From assembly GCF_013401555.1 (NCBI RefSeq), contig NZ_CP058552.1, positions 4,216,001 to 4,280,000 on the forward strand: a stretch of 64,000 nt of DNA. The letters run 5' to 3'. The stretch comes from Paenibacillus sp. E222 (GTDB taxonomy: Bacteria; Bacillota; Bacilli; Paenibacillales; Paenibacillaceae). A program made the translations under genes and the position numbers. Shown in pieces: positions 1 to 8,557 of the stretch (the stretch's first letter is position 1; every line of letters starts with the position of its first letter). Below the pieces are notes generated by a model, which was not told the origin of the DNA, made no database searches, and saw only the letters and a list, made by a program, of their open reading frames with translations.

Positions 1-452
1 TTGCCCACAAAGCTTCTTATGAAGGTAAAGTGGCTGCTGAAGCGATCGCAGGACAACCATCTGTAGTTGACTACAAATGTATGCCGGCAGTTGTGTTCAC
101 AGATCCTGAGTGCTCCAGCGTAGGTTACACTGAGAAAGAAGCTAAAGAAAAAGGCTACAAAGTAAAAGCTGGCAAATTCCCTTATGCGGGTAATGGCCGT
201 GCTGTATCTTTGAACCACGCTGAAGGCTTCGTGAAAATCGTTGCTGACGAAGAAAGCGGCCTCGTGTTGGGTTGCCAAATCGTAGGTCTGGAAGCTTCCA
301 ACCTGATTGCTGAGCTTGGTCTCGCAATCGAAATGGGTGCTACTCTGGAAGATTTGGCGCTGACTATTCACGCTCACCCAACTTTGGGCGAAATCGTGAT
401 GGAAGCTGCGGAACTGGTTATGGGTCACCCGATCCACATCATTTCCCGCTAA
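1..452 (+). CDS. lpdA: Dihydrolipoyl dehydrogenase, C-terminal part (5' truncated by window edge)
   Basis: The frame is open from base 3, so the start lies outside the window and about 150 C-terminal residues are visible. They form the dimerisation domain of the pyridine nucleotide-disulphide oxidoreductase family. The diagnostic segment HAHPTLGE near the end carries the active-site His and Glu that act with the redox disulphide, which is out of view. As the E3 subunit the enzyme reoxidises lipoyl groups of pyruvate or other 2-oxoacid dehydrogenase complexes with NAD+. The E1/E2 genes are presumably just upstream. A strong terminator follows, so this is the last gene of its operon. Confidence 0.93.
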   Translation, partial: AHKASYEGKVAAEAIAGQPSVVDYKCMPAVVFTDPECSSVGYTEKEAKEKGYKVKAGKFPYAGNGRAVSLNHAEGFVKIVADEESGLVLGCQIVGLEASNLIAELGLAIEMGATLEDLALTIHAHPTLGEIVMEAAELVMGHPIHIISR

Positions 453-497
453 TATCGTCTAAGCTTCGGATTCGTCCGGCATTATACGTAAATCAGA

Positions 498-536
498 AGA
501 GACGAATGACGTTAACGCGTTGTTCGTCTCTTTTTT
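498..536 (+). terminator. Rho-independent terminator after lpdA
   Basis: A 9-bp perfect stem (AGAGACGAA 498-506 with TTCGTCTCT 523-531) is followed by a run of T. It lies 46 bases after the lpdA stop and isolates that operon from thyA. Confidence 0.9.
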
Positions 537-717
537 CTGAGCAAAAGCCGAGAAATTCAAGATACCAGTGTATATGATATGATGAAAAGTTACACACTCA
601 AAAGGTTTAGTGAATTGATTTTATCCAACAACTCAATTGTGGTACACTGTAGTAATGATCAGTTATGATGTGGCTCCAAGCCAATCACGGTCTATATATT
701 TAGTATTTAAGTTAGTT

Positions 718-931
718 AAACTAACCTTTTACACGAGAACGTAGAGGACAGAAAAAACCTGAAGAAGCGGAGCTAAAAGCTTTCTGAAGGAAAGCTGCAT
801 CGGAAGCATACGCTTCGCCTTTATCCCCGGATTTTATACTTTTGGAAAAGGAAATCAAAAAAATCTGGTGATAACAGCGATCGGAAGGTTGTTCTGTCAT
901 CGGAGTGGTAAGTGTAAATATTCTTTAGTTT
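718..931 (+). ncRNA. Highly structured leader RNA candidate upstream of thyA-dfrA
   Basis: Nested complementary arms enclose about 214 bases. They are 718-724 with 925-931 (AAACTAA/TTAGTTT), 728-734 with 912-918 (TTTACAC/GTGTAAA), 747-753 with 892-898 (GACAGAA/TTCTGTC) and 756-760 with 886-890 (AACCT/AGGTT). Inside are three local hairpins: 778-784/790-796, 803-807/812-816, and 827-835 with about 859-868 (one G-U pair). ATCGGA occurs three times (799, 880 and 899 regions). The element ends about 20 bases before the thyA ribosome binding site. It does not resemble a T-box or the folate riboswitches I know. I have an unverified impression that similar sequence recurs in Paenibacillus intergenic regions. 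Function unknown: a cis-regulatory leader or a repeated RNA element are both possible. Confidence 0.55.
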
Positions 932-963
932 AGTATGAAAAAAAAGTGCGAGGGGAATATAAT

Positions 964-1758
964 TTGAAAAACTATCTCGATTTATTACAGGATATCTTGG
1001 ATACAGGTGTGCATAAAGGAGATCGCACCGGAACTGGAACACAGTCGGTATTTGGCAGACAGCTCCGTTATGATTTGTCCGAAGGGTTCCCGCTGGTAAC
1101 AACCAAACGAATCCATCTGAAATCAGTCATTCATGAGTTGTTGTGGTTTTTGAGTGGGGATACGAACATAGCCTATCTGAAGGAAAACGGTGTGAAGATC
1201 TGGGACGATTGGGCCGACGAGAATGGCGACCTGGGTCCGGTATATGGATCACAATGGCGTACTTGGGAAGCACCTAACGGAGAGAAGATCGATCAGATTG
1301 CTGCTGTTATTGATTCGATCAAAAATAATCCGGATTCACGGCGTCACCTCGTTAGCGCCTGGAATGTGGCGGAGATTAACCACATGAAACTGCCTCCTTG
1401 TCATTTCGCGTTTCAGTTCTACGTGGCTGAGGGTAAACTATCATGTATGCTTACCATGCGTTCTGTAGATACGTTCCTCGGACTGCCATTTAACATTGCC
1501 AGCTATGCGCTGCTGACACATATGATTGCACAGCAGTGTGATCTTGAAGTGGGAGAGTTCATCTGGTCCGGTGGGGACGTTCATATCTACTCAAACCATG
1601 TGGAACAAGTGAAAACTCAGCTGGAGCGTGAGCCATTTGCGCTGCCTAAGTTGGTAATCAAGCGCAAGCCGGATTCCATTTTCGATTATACGTTTGATGA
1701 TTTTGAGTTTGAGAACTATCAGCATCATCCGGGTATTAAAGCTCCGATTGCAGTATAA
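964..1758 (+). CDS. thyA: Thymidylate synthase ThyA
   Basis: Converts dUMP to dTMP with methylene-tetrahydrofolate as methyl donor and reductant, yielding dihydrofolate. The 264-residue protein is collinear with E. coli ThyA over its whole length. It shows the phosphate-binding Arg21 (DRTGTGT), the nucleophile Cys146 in [12 protein letters not shown], and the PFNIASYA segment with Asn177. I chose the TTG at 964, because AGGGG lies 9 bases upstream and translation from here gives the family N-terminus ([12 protein letters not shown]). An upstream in-frame GTG at 946 would add six residues but lacks a good site. dfrA follows after 55 bases, so synthase and reductase are co-transcribed. A structured leader precedes the gene. 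Confidence 0.97.
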   Translation: MKNYLDLLQDILDTGVHKGDRTGTGTQSVFGRQLRYDLSEGFPLVTTKRIHLKSVIHELLWFLSGDTNIAYLKENGVKIWDDWADENGDLGPVYGSQWRTWEAPNGEKIDQIAAVIDSIKNNPDSRRHLVSAWNVAEINHMKLPPCHFAFQFYVAEGKLSCMLTMRSVDTFLGLPFNIASYALLTHMIAQQCDLEVGEFIWSGGDVHIYSNHVEQVKTQLEREPFALPKLVIKRKPDSIFDYTFDDFEFENYQHHPGIKAPIAV

Positions 1759-1813
1759 GTGCGTGATTTGGAGCAATCTCTAAACAGACACGGATTGAAG
1801 GAGTGTGTAATCT

Positions 1814-2302
1814 TTGAGCATTGAACTTGTATGGGCGATGGGCGAGAATGGTGTCATTGGTTTGAATAATTCCATTCCGTGGCGTTTGCCTAAAGATATG
1901 GCCTTTTTCAAGCAACGTACGTTAAACAAAACAATTATTATGGGACGCAATACATGGGAGTCCTTTGGGGGAAAACCGCTTCCGCAACGCCGGAATATTG
2001 TCGTAACCAGAGATCTGAACTACAAAGCAAATCAGGCTGAAGTGGTGCATTCGATTGAAGAGGGTCTGGAAGTTACAAAAGGCGAAGAGCTTTGCGTTAT
2101 TGGCGGCTCCCAGGTCTATCGTGAGTTTTTGCCGCTCGCAGATCGTCTGGTGGTGACCAAAATTCATGAGGATTTTGAGGGGGATACCTTTTTCCCGGAA
2201 GTGGATTGGTCGGAGTGGGAGCTAACAGAACAGATCGAAGGCGAGCAAGATGAAAAAAATGTTTATGCGTATACGTTTGAGTTCTATGAACGAAAACAGT
2301 AA
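1814..2302 (+). CDS. dfrA: Dihydrofolate reductase
   Basis: NADPH-dependent reduction of dihydrofolate to tetrahydrofolate, regenerating the cofactor oxidised by the upstream ThyA. It has 162 residues, normal for chromosomal bacterial DHFR. Visible family features are WAMGENGVIG at the N-terminus, IPWRLPKDM with the substrate-binding acidic residue Asp28, MGRNTWES (NADPH phosphate region), and VIGGSQVY (95-102) for the pyrophosphate loop. It starts with TTG behind AAGGAG. This is the trimethoprim target type of enzyme rather than an acquired resistance variant, judged from its position in a thyA-dfrA pair. Confidence 0.96.
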   Translation: MSIELVWAMGENGVIGLNNSIPWRLPKDMAFFKQRTLNKTIIMGRNTWESFGGKPLPQRRNIVVTRDLNYKANQAEVVHSIEEGLEVTKGEELCVIGGSQVYREFLPLADRLVVTKIHEDFEGDTFFPEVDWSEWELTEQIEGEQDEKNVYAYTFEFYERKQ

Positions 2303-2360
2303 AAGGGACATAAAATGAAGTAGAAGAGCCCCAACATGCGCTATTTACGAAATAGAAGGG

Positions 2361-2398
2361 CGCTGATTTGCGAAACATTCGTGAACAGCGTTTTTTCT
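2361..2398 (+). terminator. Terminator after dfrA
   Basis: CGCTG (2361-2365) pairs with CAGCG (2386-2390) around an inner pairing of TGCGAA with TTCGTG, then TTTTTTCTTTT. It ends the thyA-dfrA unit. Confidence 0.8.
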
Positions 2399-2927
2399 TT
2401 TAAAAATTAAATGAAATAATTATGAAATGACATATAAATAACATAAAGGTGACGCTGTATTAACAGAAGTATGAATATAATACATAGCCTCTAAAACACT
2501 CTGTGGTAAAAAAGTATAAAAAATGTAGGATTTCACCGTTGTAAAGTCCTAAAATGAGATATTATTCGGATTTTCTGGCGTAAAATAGCATAAACTGTTG
2601 TTTTTAATGACAAATTACCTCACATTCAAATGACGTTTCGATCGTTTTTCCTTTAAATAAACGCCTAATTTCAAATAGCCATACCTTAGAAATAACCATT
2701 TTAAGGGTATTGACCATGGGTAGACTTGGACGATATGATGTATAAAATACAAATAATTATTCGGATAATCCATTTAATATTCAGCATGCAAAGTGCTACT
2801 ATAATTGAAATATCTTCGAGAAGATTTTGTGATACAATATACAAAAACTCAAACATGAGTAATCCATTTCATATAGAACCATGCAGATGAAGGGATTAAG
2901 ACAAGAACGGATGGGGGAAAACGTAAG
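2399..2927 (+). other. Long AT-rich leader/intergenic region ahead of gltD
   Basis: About 530 bases with no credible gene on either strand. It is AT-rich and holds the promoter candidate at 2710-2739. A second TATAAT hexamer at 2800-2805 has no good -35 partner. I see no clear GltC, TnrA or CcpA site and no known riboswitch. The short reading frames here lack ribosome binding sites. Confidence 0.5.
2710..2739 (+). promoter_or_regulatory. Probable sigma-A promoter of gltD
   Basis: TTGACC (2710-2715), an 18-base spacer, then TATGAT (2734-2739). Transcription from here gives a leader of about 180 bases before gltD. Confidence 0.45.
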
Positions 2928-4415
2928 ATGTCTACACCTACTGGATTTATGGAATACAAACGGCAGCTGCCTGCGGACCGCCAACCAGCGGAGCGGGTTA
3001 AGGATTGGGAAGAGTTTCATAAACATATGGCTGAAGAAGAGCTCAGAACACAAGGTGCACGATGCATGGATTGTGGTACCCCGTATTGCCATACAGGTAT
3101 AGATATGACTGGCGGAACGTCGGGCTGCCCTGTGCATAACCTGATTCCAGAATGGAATAATCTGGTGTATCGTGGTTTGTGGAGAGAAGCGCTTGACCGT
3201 CTGCACAAAACGAATAATTTCCCTGAGTTTACAGGTCGTGTCTGTCCTGCTCCTTGTGAAGGGTCATGTACAGTGGGACTGATCGGTGAACCTGTAACCA
3301 TCAAAACGATTGAAGAAGCGATTATTGAAAAGGGTTTTGAAGAAGGATGGGTGGTTCCCCAGCCTCCGGAGAAACGTACGGGTAAACGTGTAGCAGTTGT
3401 AGGTTCAGGTCCTGCGGGACTGGCTACTGCAGCTCAGTTGAACAAAGCGGGTCACTCAGTGACGGTATACGAGCGCTCTGACCGTGTCGGCGGTTTGCTG
3501 ATGTATGGTATCCCTACCATGAAATTGGACAAAAACGTCGTTCAGCGTCGTGTTGATTTATTGGAAGCAGAAGGCATTCAATTTGTAACTAACACGGAGA
3601 TCGGTAAAGATATTGCTGCGCAGCAACTGGTGGATGATTATGATGCGGTTGTTCTGTGTGGCGGTGCAACCAAACCACGTGAGTTCAACATTGAAGGCAG
3701 TGACTTGAAAGGCGTACACTACGCGATGGATTTCCTGAATGGCAGTATCAAAAGTTACCTGGACTCCAATCTGGAGGATGGAAACTATCTGTCCGCACAG
3801 GACAAGGATGTTATCGTCATCGGTGGCGGGGATACTGGTTCCGACTGTGTAGCTACATCGCTTCGCCATGGTTGTCGAAGCATTACACAATTTGGTACAC
3901 ATACTCAGGCTCCTATGGAACGTGATCGCATTAATAACCCTTGGCCGCAATTCCCGAACGTATATACTCTTGATTATGCACAGGAAGAAGCGAAAGCATT
4001 GTTCGGTGACGATCCGCGTGAGTTCTCCATCATGACAACCAAATTTGTGGGTGACGATGAGGGTAACCTCAAAGAACTTCACACCGTTCAAATTGAACGT
4101 ATTGTAGATGAGACAGGACGTAAAATCTATCAGCCTATTCCGGGTACAGAGCGCGTCTTCCCAGCTCAAATGGCCATGATTGCTATCGGTTTTGACGGAC
4201 CGGAACAGACTTTGGTGGAACAACTTGGACTTGCAACAGACCGTCGTACCAACGTTAAGGCACGTTACGGCAAATACAATACCAATGTGGATAAAGTATT
4301 TGCAGCAGGTGACATGCGTCGTGGTCAAAGTCTGGTTGTATGGGCAATTAATGAAGGTCGTGAAGCTGCCCGTGAAGTGGACAAATACTTGATGGGTTCT
4401 ACAGTTCTCGTATAA
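2928..4415 (+). CDS. gltD: Glutamate synthase (NADPH) small subunit
   Basis: Passes electrons from NADPH through FAD and iron-sulphur clusters to the large subunit GltB, which makes two glutamates from glutamine and 2-oxoglutarate. The 495 residues match the family length. The N-terminal domain holds cysteine sets for 4Fe-4S clusters (Cys46, 49, 54 and 67; Cys106, 110 and 114). GSGPAGLA at 159-166 is the FAD-binding loop and GGGDTGSD at 299-306 the second dinucleotide fold. The start ATG follows a GGGGGAAA-type site. No gltB lies on either side, so the large subunit is encoded elsewhere or the protein works with another partner. It stands alone between terminators. Confidence 0.95.
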   Translation: MSTPTGFMEYKRQLPADRQPAERVKDWEEFHKHMAEEELRTQGARCMDCGTPYCHTGIDMTGGTSGCPVHNLIPEWNNLVYRGLWREALDRLHKTNNFPEFTGRVCPAPCEGSCTVGLIGEPVTIKTIEEAIIEKGFEEGWVVPQPPEKRTGKRVAVVGSGPAGLATAAQLNKAGHSVTVYERSDRVGGLLMYGIPTMKLDKNVVQRRVDLLEAEGIQFVTNTEIGKDIAAQQLVDDYDAVVLCGGATKPREFNIEGSDLKGVHYAMDFLNGSIKSYLDSNLEDGNYLSAQDKDVIVIGGGDTGSDCVATSLRHGCRSITQFGTHTQAPMERDRINNPWPQFPNVYTLDYAQEEAKALFGDDPREFSIMTTKFVGDDEGNLKELHTVQIERIVDETGRKIYQPIPGTERVFPAQMAMIAIGFDGPEQTLVEQLGLATDRRTNVKARYGKYNTNVDKVFAAGDMRRGQSLVVWAINEGREAAREVDKYLMGSTVLV

Positions 4416-4482
4416 TGAGTTAATGAGCGACAAGTGGATATGTATTTGCAATTATGAATAGAATATATAACTGATACAACAA

Positions 4483-4510
4483 AACTCTCGCAATTAGCGG
4501 GGGTTTTTTG
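4483..4510 (+). terminator. Terminator after gltD
   Basis: A 9-bp stem with two G-U pairs (4483-4491 with 4497-4505), loop AATTA, followed by TTTTTTG. Confidence 0.88.
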
Positions 4511-4605
4511 TTGTTTTATGAGATCCAGAGACGTTCAGCAACAATTATTTTAGACAACTGTGAGGTATAGCATTGCTTTTTATCTCATAAAGATTTATTA
4601 TTACA

Positions 4606-4620
4606 TTATAATTATTATAA
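4606..4620 (+). promoter_or_regulatory. Perfect PerR box upstream of fur
   Basis: TTATAATTATTATAA matches the PerR consensus TTATAATNATTATAA at every position. It lies 74 bases before the fur start and contains a TATAAT that could be the -10 hexamer. In Bacillus subtilis fur is a known PerR target, which supports the assignment. PerR itself is not in the window. Confidence 0.85.
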
Positions 4621-4693
4621 ATAAGAAATGTAATGACACTTCATTGAAAACTACACGAATTGTGAAATTATAATATCCGGAGGTGCAATCTTT

Positions 4694-5185
4694 ATGGCAA
4701 GTAACCGGGACAAATCCATTTCAGAACAGATTAATGACATTAAAAAACAGTTGGTTGCAAAAGGTTATAAGCTGACGCAGCAACGAGAAGTTACGGTACG
4801 TGTGCTACTTGAGCATGAGAAGGATCATTTTAGCGCAGAGGAAGTATTTCTGCTGGTCAAGGAACAATTCCCCGAGATTGGCTTGGCTACAGTATATCGT
4901 ACGCTTGAACTGCTTAGTGATCTTCAGGTCGTAGAAAAGATAAACTTTGGGGACGGTGCTGCGCGCTTCGACTTGCGAAGTACGGATGGCTCACACCACC
5001 ATCATCACTTGATTTGCACAGAGTGTGGCACTGTAGAAGAGATTATGGAGGATGGCTTGCTTCGTTTGGAACAACAAATTGAGCGGCAGTACGGATTTGC
5101 GGTTACAGACCATCGGCTTGATTTTCAGGGCGTATGCAAAGAGTGCAGAGCAAAGCAGGCTTTGAATGAACAGGCAGCAGGGTAA
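4694..5185 (+). CDS. fur: Ferric uptake regulator Fur
   Basis: Iron-responsive dimeric repressor of iron acquisition genes. Its 163 residues follow B. subtilis Fur closely (YKLTQQREVTVRVLLE, EIGLATVYRTLELL, INFGDGAARFDLR), which separates it from the paralogues PerR and Zur. The winged helix spans about residues 12-90. A run of five His at 101-105, together with the CxxC pairs Cys108/Cys111 and Cys148/Cys151, provides the regulatory and structural metal sites. The ATG follows CGGAGGTG. The perfect PerR box upstream predicts peroxide- and manganese-linked control. It is monocistronic, ended by a strong hairpin. Confidence 0.93.
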   Translation: MASNRDKSISEQINDIKKQLVAKGYKLTQQREVTVRVLLEHEKDHFSAEEVFLLVKEQFPEIGLATVYRTLELLSDLQVVEKINFGDGAARFDLRSTDGSHHHHHLICTECGTVEEIMEDGLLRLEQQIERQYGFAVTDHRLDFQGVCKECRAKQALNEQAAG

Positions 5186-5242
5186 ATCCAATTGGGGAGG
5201 ATGCTCCCGCAACCAAAATCTGATATAATAAGTTTCAGAAGC

Positions 5243-5275
5243 AAGGGGCTTCCGTGGGCGGAAGGCCCCTTTTTG
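5243..5275 (+). terminator. Terminator after fur
   Basis: GGGGC-TTCCG pairs with CGGAAGGCCCC (one bulge) and is followed by TTTTT, between fur and topB. Confidence 0.9.
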
Positions 5276-5311
5276 CCGTCATGTGGACGGTGAAGGAGGA
5301 GAGATGGACGG

Positions 5312-7660
5312 ATGAAGACACTGGTTATTGCGGAAAAGCCCGACATGGGCCGAACCATTGCCGCCGTCATAGAACCAAGAGCCAAGAACAATCGCAATTA
5401 TTTGGAAGGTGAGCATTACATTATCACCTGGGCGATTGGCCATCTATTGGGACTTGCTGAACCGGATGCCTATGATTCAAAGTACAAGCGCTGGAATATC
5501 GGCGATCTGCCGATCATTCCGGATCAGTTCAAGATTGTACCCAACCCCAGAACGAAAGATCAACTGAAAATGATCGGAGAACTTGCGAAAAGAGCCTCGG
5601 CCATCGTTAATGCTTGTGATGCAGGGCGAGAGGGACAGTATATTTTTGCCTTAATTCAACAGCAGTTGAAGCTGCCTCAGCCTGTCAAACGTCTCTGGAT
5701 ATCGGATCTGACCGCAGAGAGTATTAAACGTGGTTTTGACGGTTTGAAAGACGCCTCGGAATTTGAGAATTTGACCCATGCTGCCCGGGCTCGTAGTGAA
5801 GCGGATTGGTTGATTGGCATGAATGCGTCCCGGGCTTTCACTACACGACATAATGCCTTGCTCTCTGTAGGCCGGGTGCAGACCCCGGTACTGGCCTTGA
5901 TCTATGATCGGGAAATGGAGATTGAAGCGTTCCAGTCCCAGACCTTTTATGAAGTAGCCGCATGGTTTCGTCAGGAAGGAGTGGAGTACAGGGGATTACG
6001 TCAAGGAGACAAGCTGACCGACCCCGCCGTGGCTGAATCGATTGCGACCAGTGTGAAGGGGAAGAAGGGACAGATTACCAAGTACGAAGCAAAACAGACC
6101 AAGGAGTATCCATACCGGTTGTATGATCTGACCCTTTTGCAGCGTGAAGCAAATGCCAAGTATGGATATGGGGCGAAGAAAACGTTGGATATTGCACAGG
6201 CGCTTTATGAGAAACATAAGGTGATCTCTTATCCACGGACAAATTCAAACTACGTTACGGAACAGAATATTGAAGGGATGCACAAAACGCTGAATTTGCT
6301 TAAAAACGGACCTTATAGTGAGCTGGCGCAAGGAGCGAAACCTGAACTTGTTCATAAAGGAAACAAAGGTGTATGTAACCCGTCCAGAGTTGAGGATCAC
6401 CATGCGATCCTGCCTACATTGAAACGACCGGGTACGTTATCCAAGGATGAGCAGAATATCTATGATCTGATCGTAAGACGTTTCTTATCCCATTTCTATC
6501 CGCCAGCAGAGTACAAGCAGCATACCGTGCTCACTGACGTTGAGAAGCACCAGTTCAAGACCTCTGTGAAAGAACTGCTGTCACTGGGGTGGAAGGTGGT
6601 ACTGGGATCTTCAGATCAGGAGCAGACAGGCAAGAAAAAAACAAAGAAAAATAGCAACGAAGAAGAGGAAGCAGAGGAATGGACGGATAAGGCTTTTGCC
6701 GTTCAACCTGAGTTGCCTGTTCAATGTACCAAAAGTGAATTCAAGGAGAAGGCGACCCAGCCTCCCAAAAGTTACACTGAGGGAACGTTGCTGAAAGCAA
6801 TGGAGAGTGCAGGGAAACAGATCGAGAATGAAGAGCTGCGTGATGCGATGAAAGACAGTGGACTGGGTACACCTGCGACACGTGCGGCAACGATAGAACG
6901 ACTTAAAAACGTGGGTTACATTACGATGCAGGGTAAAAAGATGCAACTGACGTTGAAGGGCCGGACAGCCATTGAATTGATCCGCAAGGCAGGCGTAGAT
7001 CTGTTAACCTCGCCTGAAATGACAGGTCAGTGGGAAAGAAGATTGTATCAAATTTCCAAAGGTGAAGCGGGCCAGGACAAGTTTATGGAGAACGTCAAGA
7101 AATTTACGATGTCCATTATTGATAAAGTACGTGTGCAGGCACCGGCACCAGCGGATGCTTTTGGTGAAGATACACGTGGAGGACGGGGGAAAGGCAAGGG
7201 AGCCAAAACCCAGAAAACCAGCAACAGAACAACTTCCACCAAGACATCAGGTACTGGCTCAAGTACCCGTGCAGGTTCGAAGACTTCACGTCAAACGTCG
7301 GAAACGTCATCCAGAACTGGCAGTGTCGCGAACGCGACGGCACAAACTCGATCTTCGACTTCCAGTCAACCGGGCGTTCGTGAAACGCTGGCATCTTGTC
7401 CATCACCGGGTTGCACCGGTCAGATTATTGAAGGCAAGAAAGGTTATGGCTGTACACGCTTTAAGGAAGGCTGCGGGTTTGTCATTTGGAAAGAGTACGT
7501 CGGCAAAAAAATCACCAGTACGATGTTGAAAGCGTTGATTGAAAAGGGGAGTACTCAGGTACTGGCTTTTAAACGAAAAGACGGAAGTACGGTGAAGGCT
7601 CGTATTATTTTGCAGGATAAGGCAACAGGCAAACTATCTGCGGAAAAGCAGGATGCATAA
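5312..7660 (+). CDS. topB: DNA topoisomerase III
   Basis: Type IA topoisomerase that passes single strands to decatenate and resolve recombination intermediates. The Toprim domain is at the N-terminus, with catalytic Glu near residue 7 (VIAEKPDMG) and DAGREG at 103-108. The active-site Tyr is about residue 307 in ISYPRTNSNYVTE. At 782 residues it is longer than B. subtilis TopB. The extra length is a Lys/Glu-rich insert near residue 435-455 and a Ser/Thr/Arg/Gly-rich linker at about 610-693. The linker leads to a C-terminal cysteine-containing domain (CPSPGC, GYGCTRF, GCGFVIWK). The start follows AAGGAGGAG; an out-of-frame ATG at 5304 is ignored. Confidence 0.95.
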   Translation: MKTLVIAEKPDMGRTIAAVIEPRAKNNRNYLEGEHYIITWAIGHLLGLAEPDAYDSKYKRWNIGDLPIIPDQFKIVPNPRTKDQLKMIGELAKRASAIVNACDAGREGQYIFALIQQQLKLPQPVKRLWISDLTAESIKRGFDGLKDASEFENLTHAARARSEADWLIGMNASRAFTTRHNALLSVGRVQTPVLALIYDREMEIEAFQSQTFYEVAAWFRQEGVEYRGLRQGDKLTDPAVAESIATSVKGKKGQITKYEAKQTKEYPYRLYDLTLLQREANAKYGYGAKKTLDIAQALYEKHKVISYPRTNSNYVTEQNIEGMHKTLNLLKNGPYSELAQGAKPELVHKGNKGVCNPSRVEDHHAILPTLKRPGTLSKDEQNIYDLIVRRFLSHFYPPAEYKQHTVLTDVEKHQFKTSVKELLSLGWKVVLGSSDQEQTGKKKTKKNSNEEEEAEEWTDKAFAVQPELPVQCTKSEFKEKATQPPKSYTEGTLLKAMESAGKQIENEELRDAMKDSGLGTPATRAATIERLKNVGYITMQGKKMQLTLKGRTAIELIRKAGVDLLTSPEMTGQWERRLYQISKGEAGQDKFMENVKKFTMSIIDKVRVQAPAPADAFGEDTRGGRGKGKGAKTQKTSNRTTSTKTSGTGSSTRAGSKTSRQTSETSSRTGSVANATAQTRSSTSSQPGVRETLASCPSPGCTGQIIEGKKGYGCTRFKEGCGFVIWKEYVGKKITSTMLKALIEKGSTQVLAFKRKDGSTVKARIILQDKATGKLSAEKQDA

Positions 7661-7737
7661 GGCTTTGGATGTAAAAGCAGAAAGAAAAACGTGCAGCCTG
7701 ATATACCAGTGCAAATTCAAATATTATTAAACCAATA

Positions 7738-7769
7738 AGAAAAGGACCCTTACCCAAGGGTCCTTTTCT
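7738..7769. terminator. Bidirectional terminator between topB and the HAD gene
   Basis: A perfect 14-bp stem (7738-7751 with 7756-7769) and tetraloop ACCC between convergent genes. Its left arm and loop include the stop codon of the minus-strand HAD gene, and the right arm encodes that protein's last residues. Confidence 0.85.
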
Positions 7770-8514
7770 GTTGCTGCTGTTGTATATTTTCATGGATGAC
7801 CTTCGGTACCTCTTCCAGGGCCGTGATGGTATACATCGATGTCTCGGGATTAGGTTGAAGCTCCACCATATTGTATTGCCATTCGTTAGGCTGCTTGATA
7901 TATATGCTATGGATACCAGCCGTCACTGCTGGCATGATATCTGTGCGCAGTGAGTTACCAATCATCCACGTTGCACGACGATCAAACGGGCCATTTGAGA
8001 GAATCCCTTCCAGCGCTTCAATGTTCTTATGCTGCCGAATGTAGATCCGGTCATCGAAATAAGCCGAGAGCTTCATCTGGTCAATCTTCCGCTGCTGAAT
8101 TACGGTTTCTCCTCCTGTGTACAGATACAGGGCATGTCCAGCTGACTTAAGATTCTCCAGCGTTTCGACCATATGCGGATAAGGCTCAACCTCTTGGTCA
8201 TATACACTCATTCCTAATTTGGTGAGGTAAGACTCTTCTTGATGAGAGGTTGGCTTTGAGAACTTCTGGGAGAAGTAACGGTAAGTATCAATAAGGGATT
8301 GCGGGAAATGGTGACTTGCAAATCCCAGTTTGTTAACCCCGGTTACATCGATCTCCAGCTGCTTTTCCCTAATTTGTTGAACCGTTAGGGCATGTCCGTC
8401 AAACCACTCCTGCATGTTCTCGAAGAATTCACCAAGCACCAGGTTGAAATATTTATTGCAGTACACGAGTGTATCATCGAGATCAAACAAAATATGTTGT
8501 TTTATTATTTTCAT
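7750..8514 (-). CDS. HAD-superfamily hydrolase (phosphatase-like)
   Basis: 254 residues with the four HAD motifs in order: DLDDTLVY at 11-18 (nucleophile Asp11, acid/base Asp13), LYTGGE (motif II Thr), a Lys in IRQHKNIE (motif III) and WMIGNSLRTDI (motif IV, metal-binding Asp). The cap insertion between motifs I and II suits a phosphoglycolate-phosphatase-like small-molecule phosphatase; the substrate cannot be read. I moved the start to the ATG at 8514. It sits behind AAGGAG and gives the normal short lead into motif I; the longer frame begins 13 residues earlier without a site. It is co-transcribed 43 bases behind the ArsR-like gene. The C-terminus is glutamine-rich. Confidence 0.85.
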   Translation of the reverse strand: MKIIKQHILFDLDDTLVYCNKYFNLVLGEFFENMQEWFDGHALTVQQIREKQLEIDVTGVNKLGFASHHFPQSLIDTYRYFSQKFSKPTSHQEESYLTKLGMSVYDQEVEPYPHMVETLENLKSAGHALYLYTGGETVIQQRKIDQMKLSAYFDDRIYIRQHKNIEALEGILSNGPFDRRATWMIGNSLRTDIMPAVTAGIHSIYIKQPNEWQYNMVELQPNPETSMYTITALEEVPKVIHENIQQQQQKRTLG

Positions 8515-8557
8515 ATCCAATTCACTCCTTGCAGCAGCAGCACAGTTGTTCATATTT

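Noticed and set aside
540..963. T-box or folate riboswitch in the thyA leader
   Set aside because: The T-box 14-base sequence and the conserved cores of the folate riboswitch classes are not present.
3558..4451. 297-codon open frame antisense to gltD
   Set aside because: It lies fully opposite a clear gene, has no ribosome binding site and its Cys/His/Thr-rich translation resembles no protein family.
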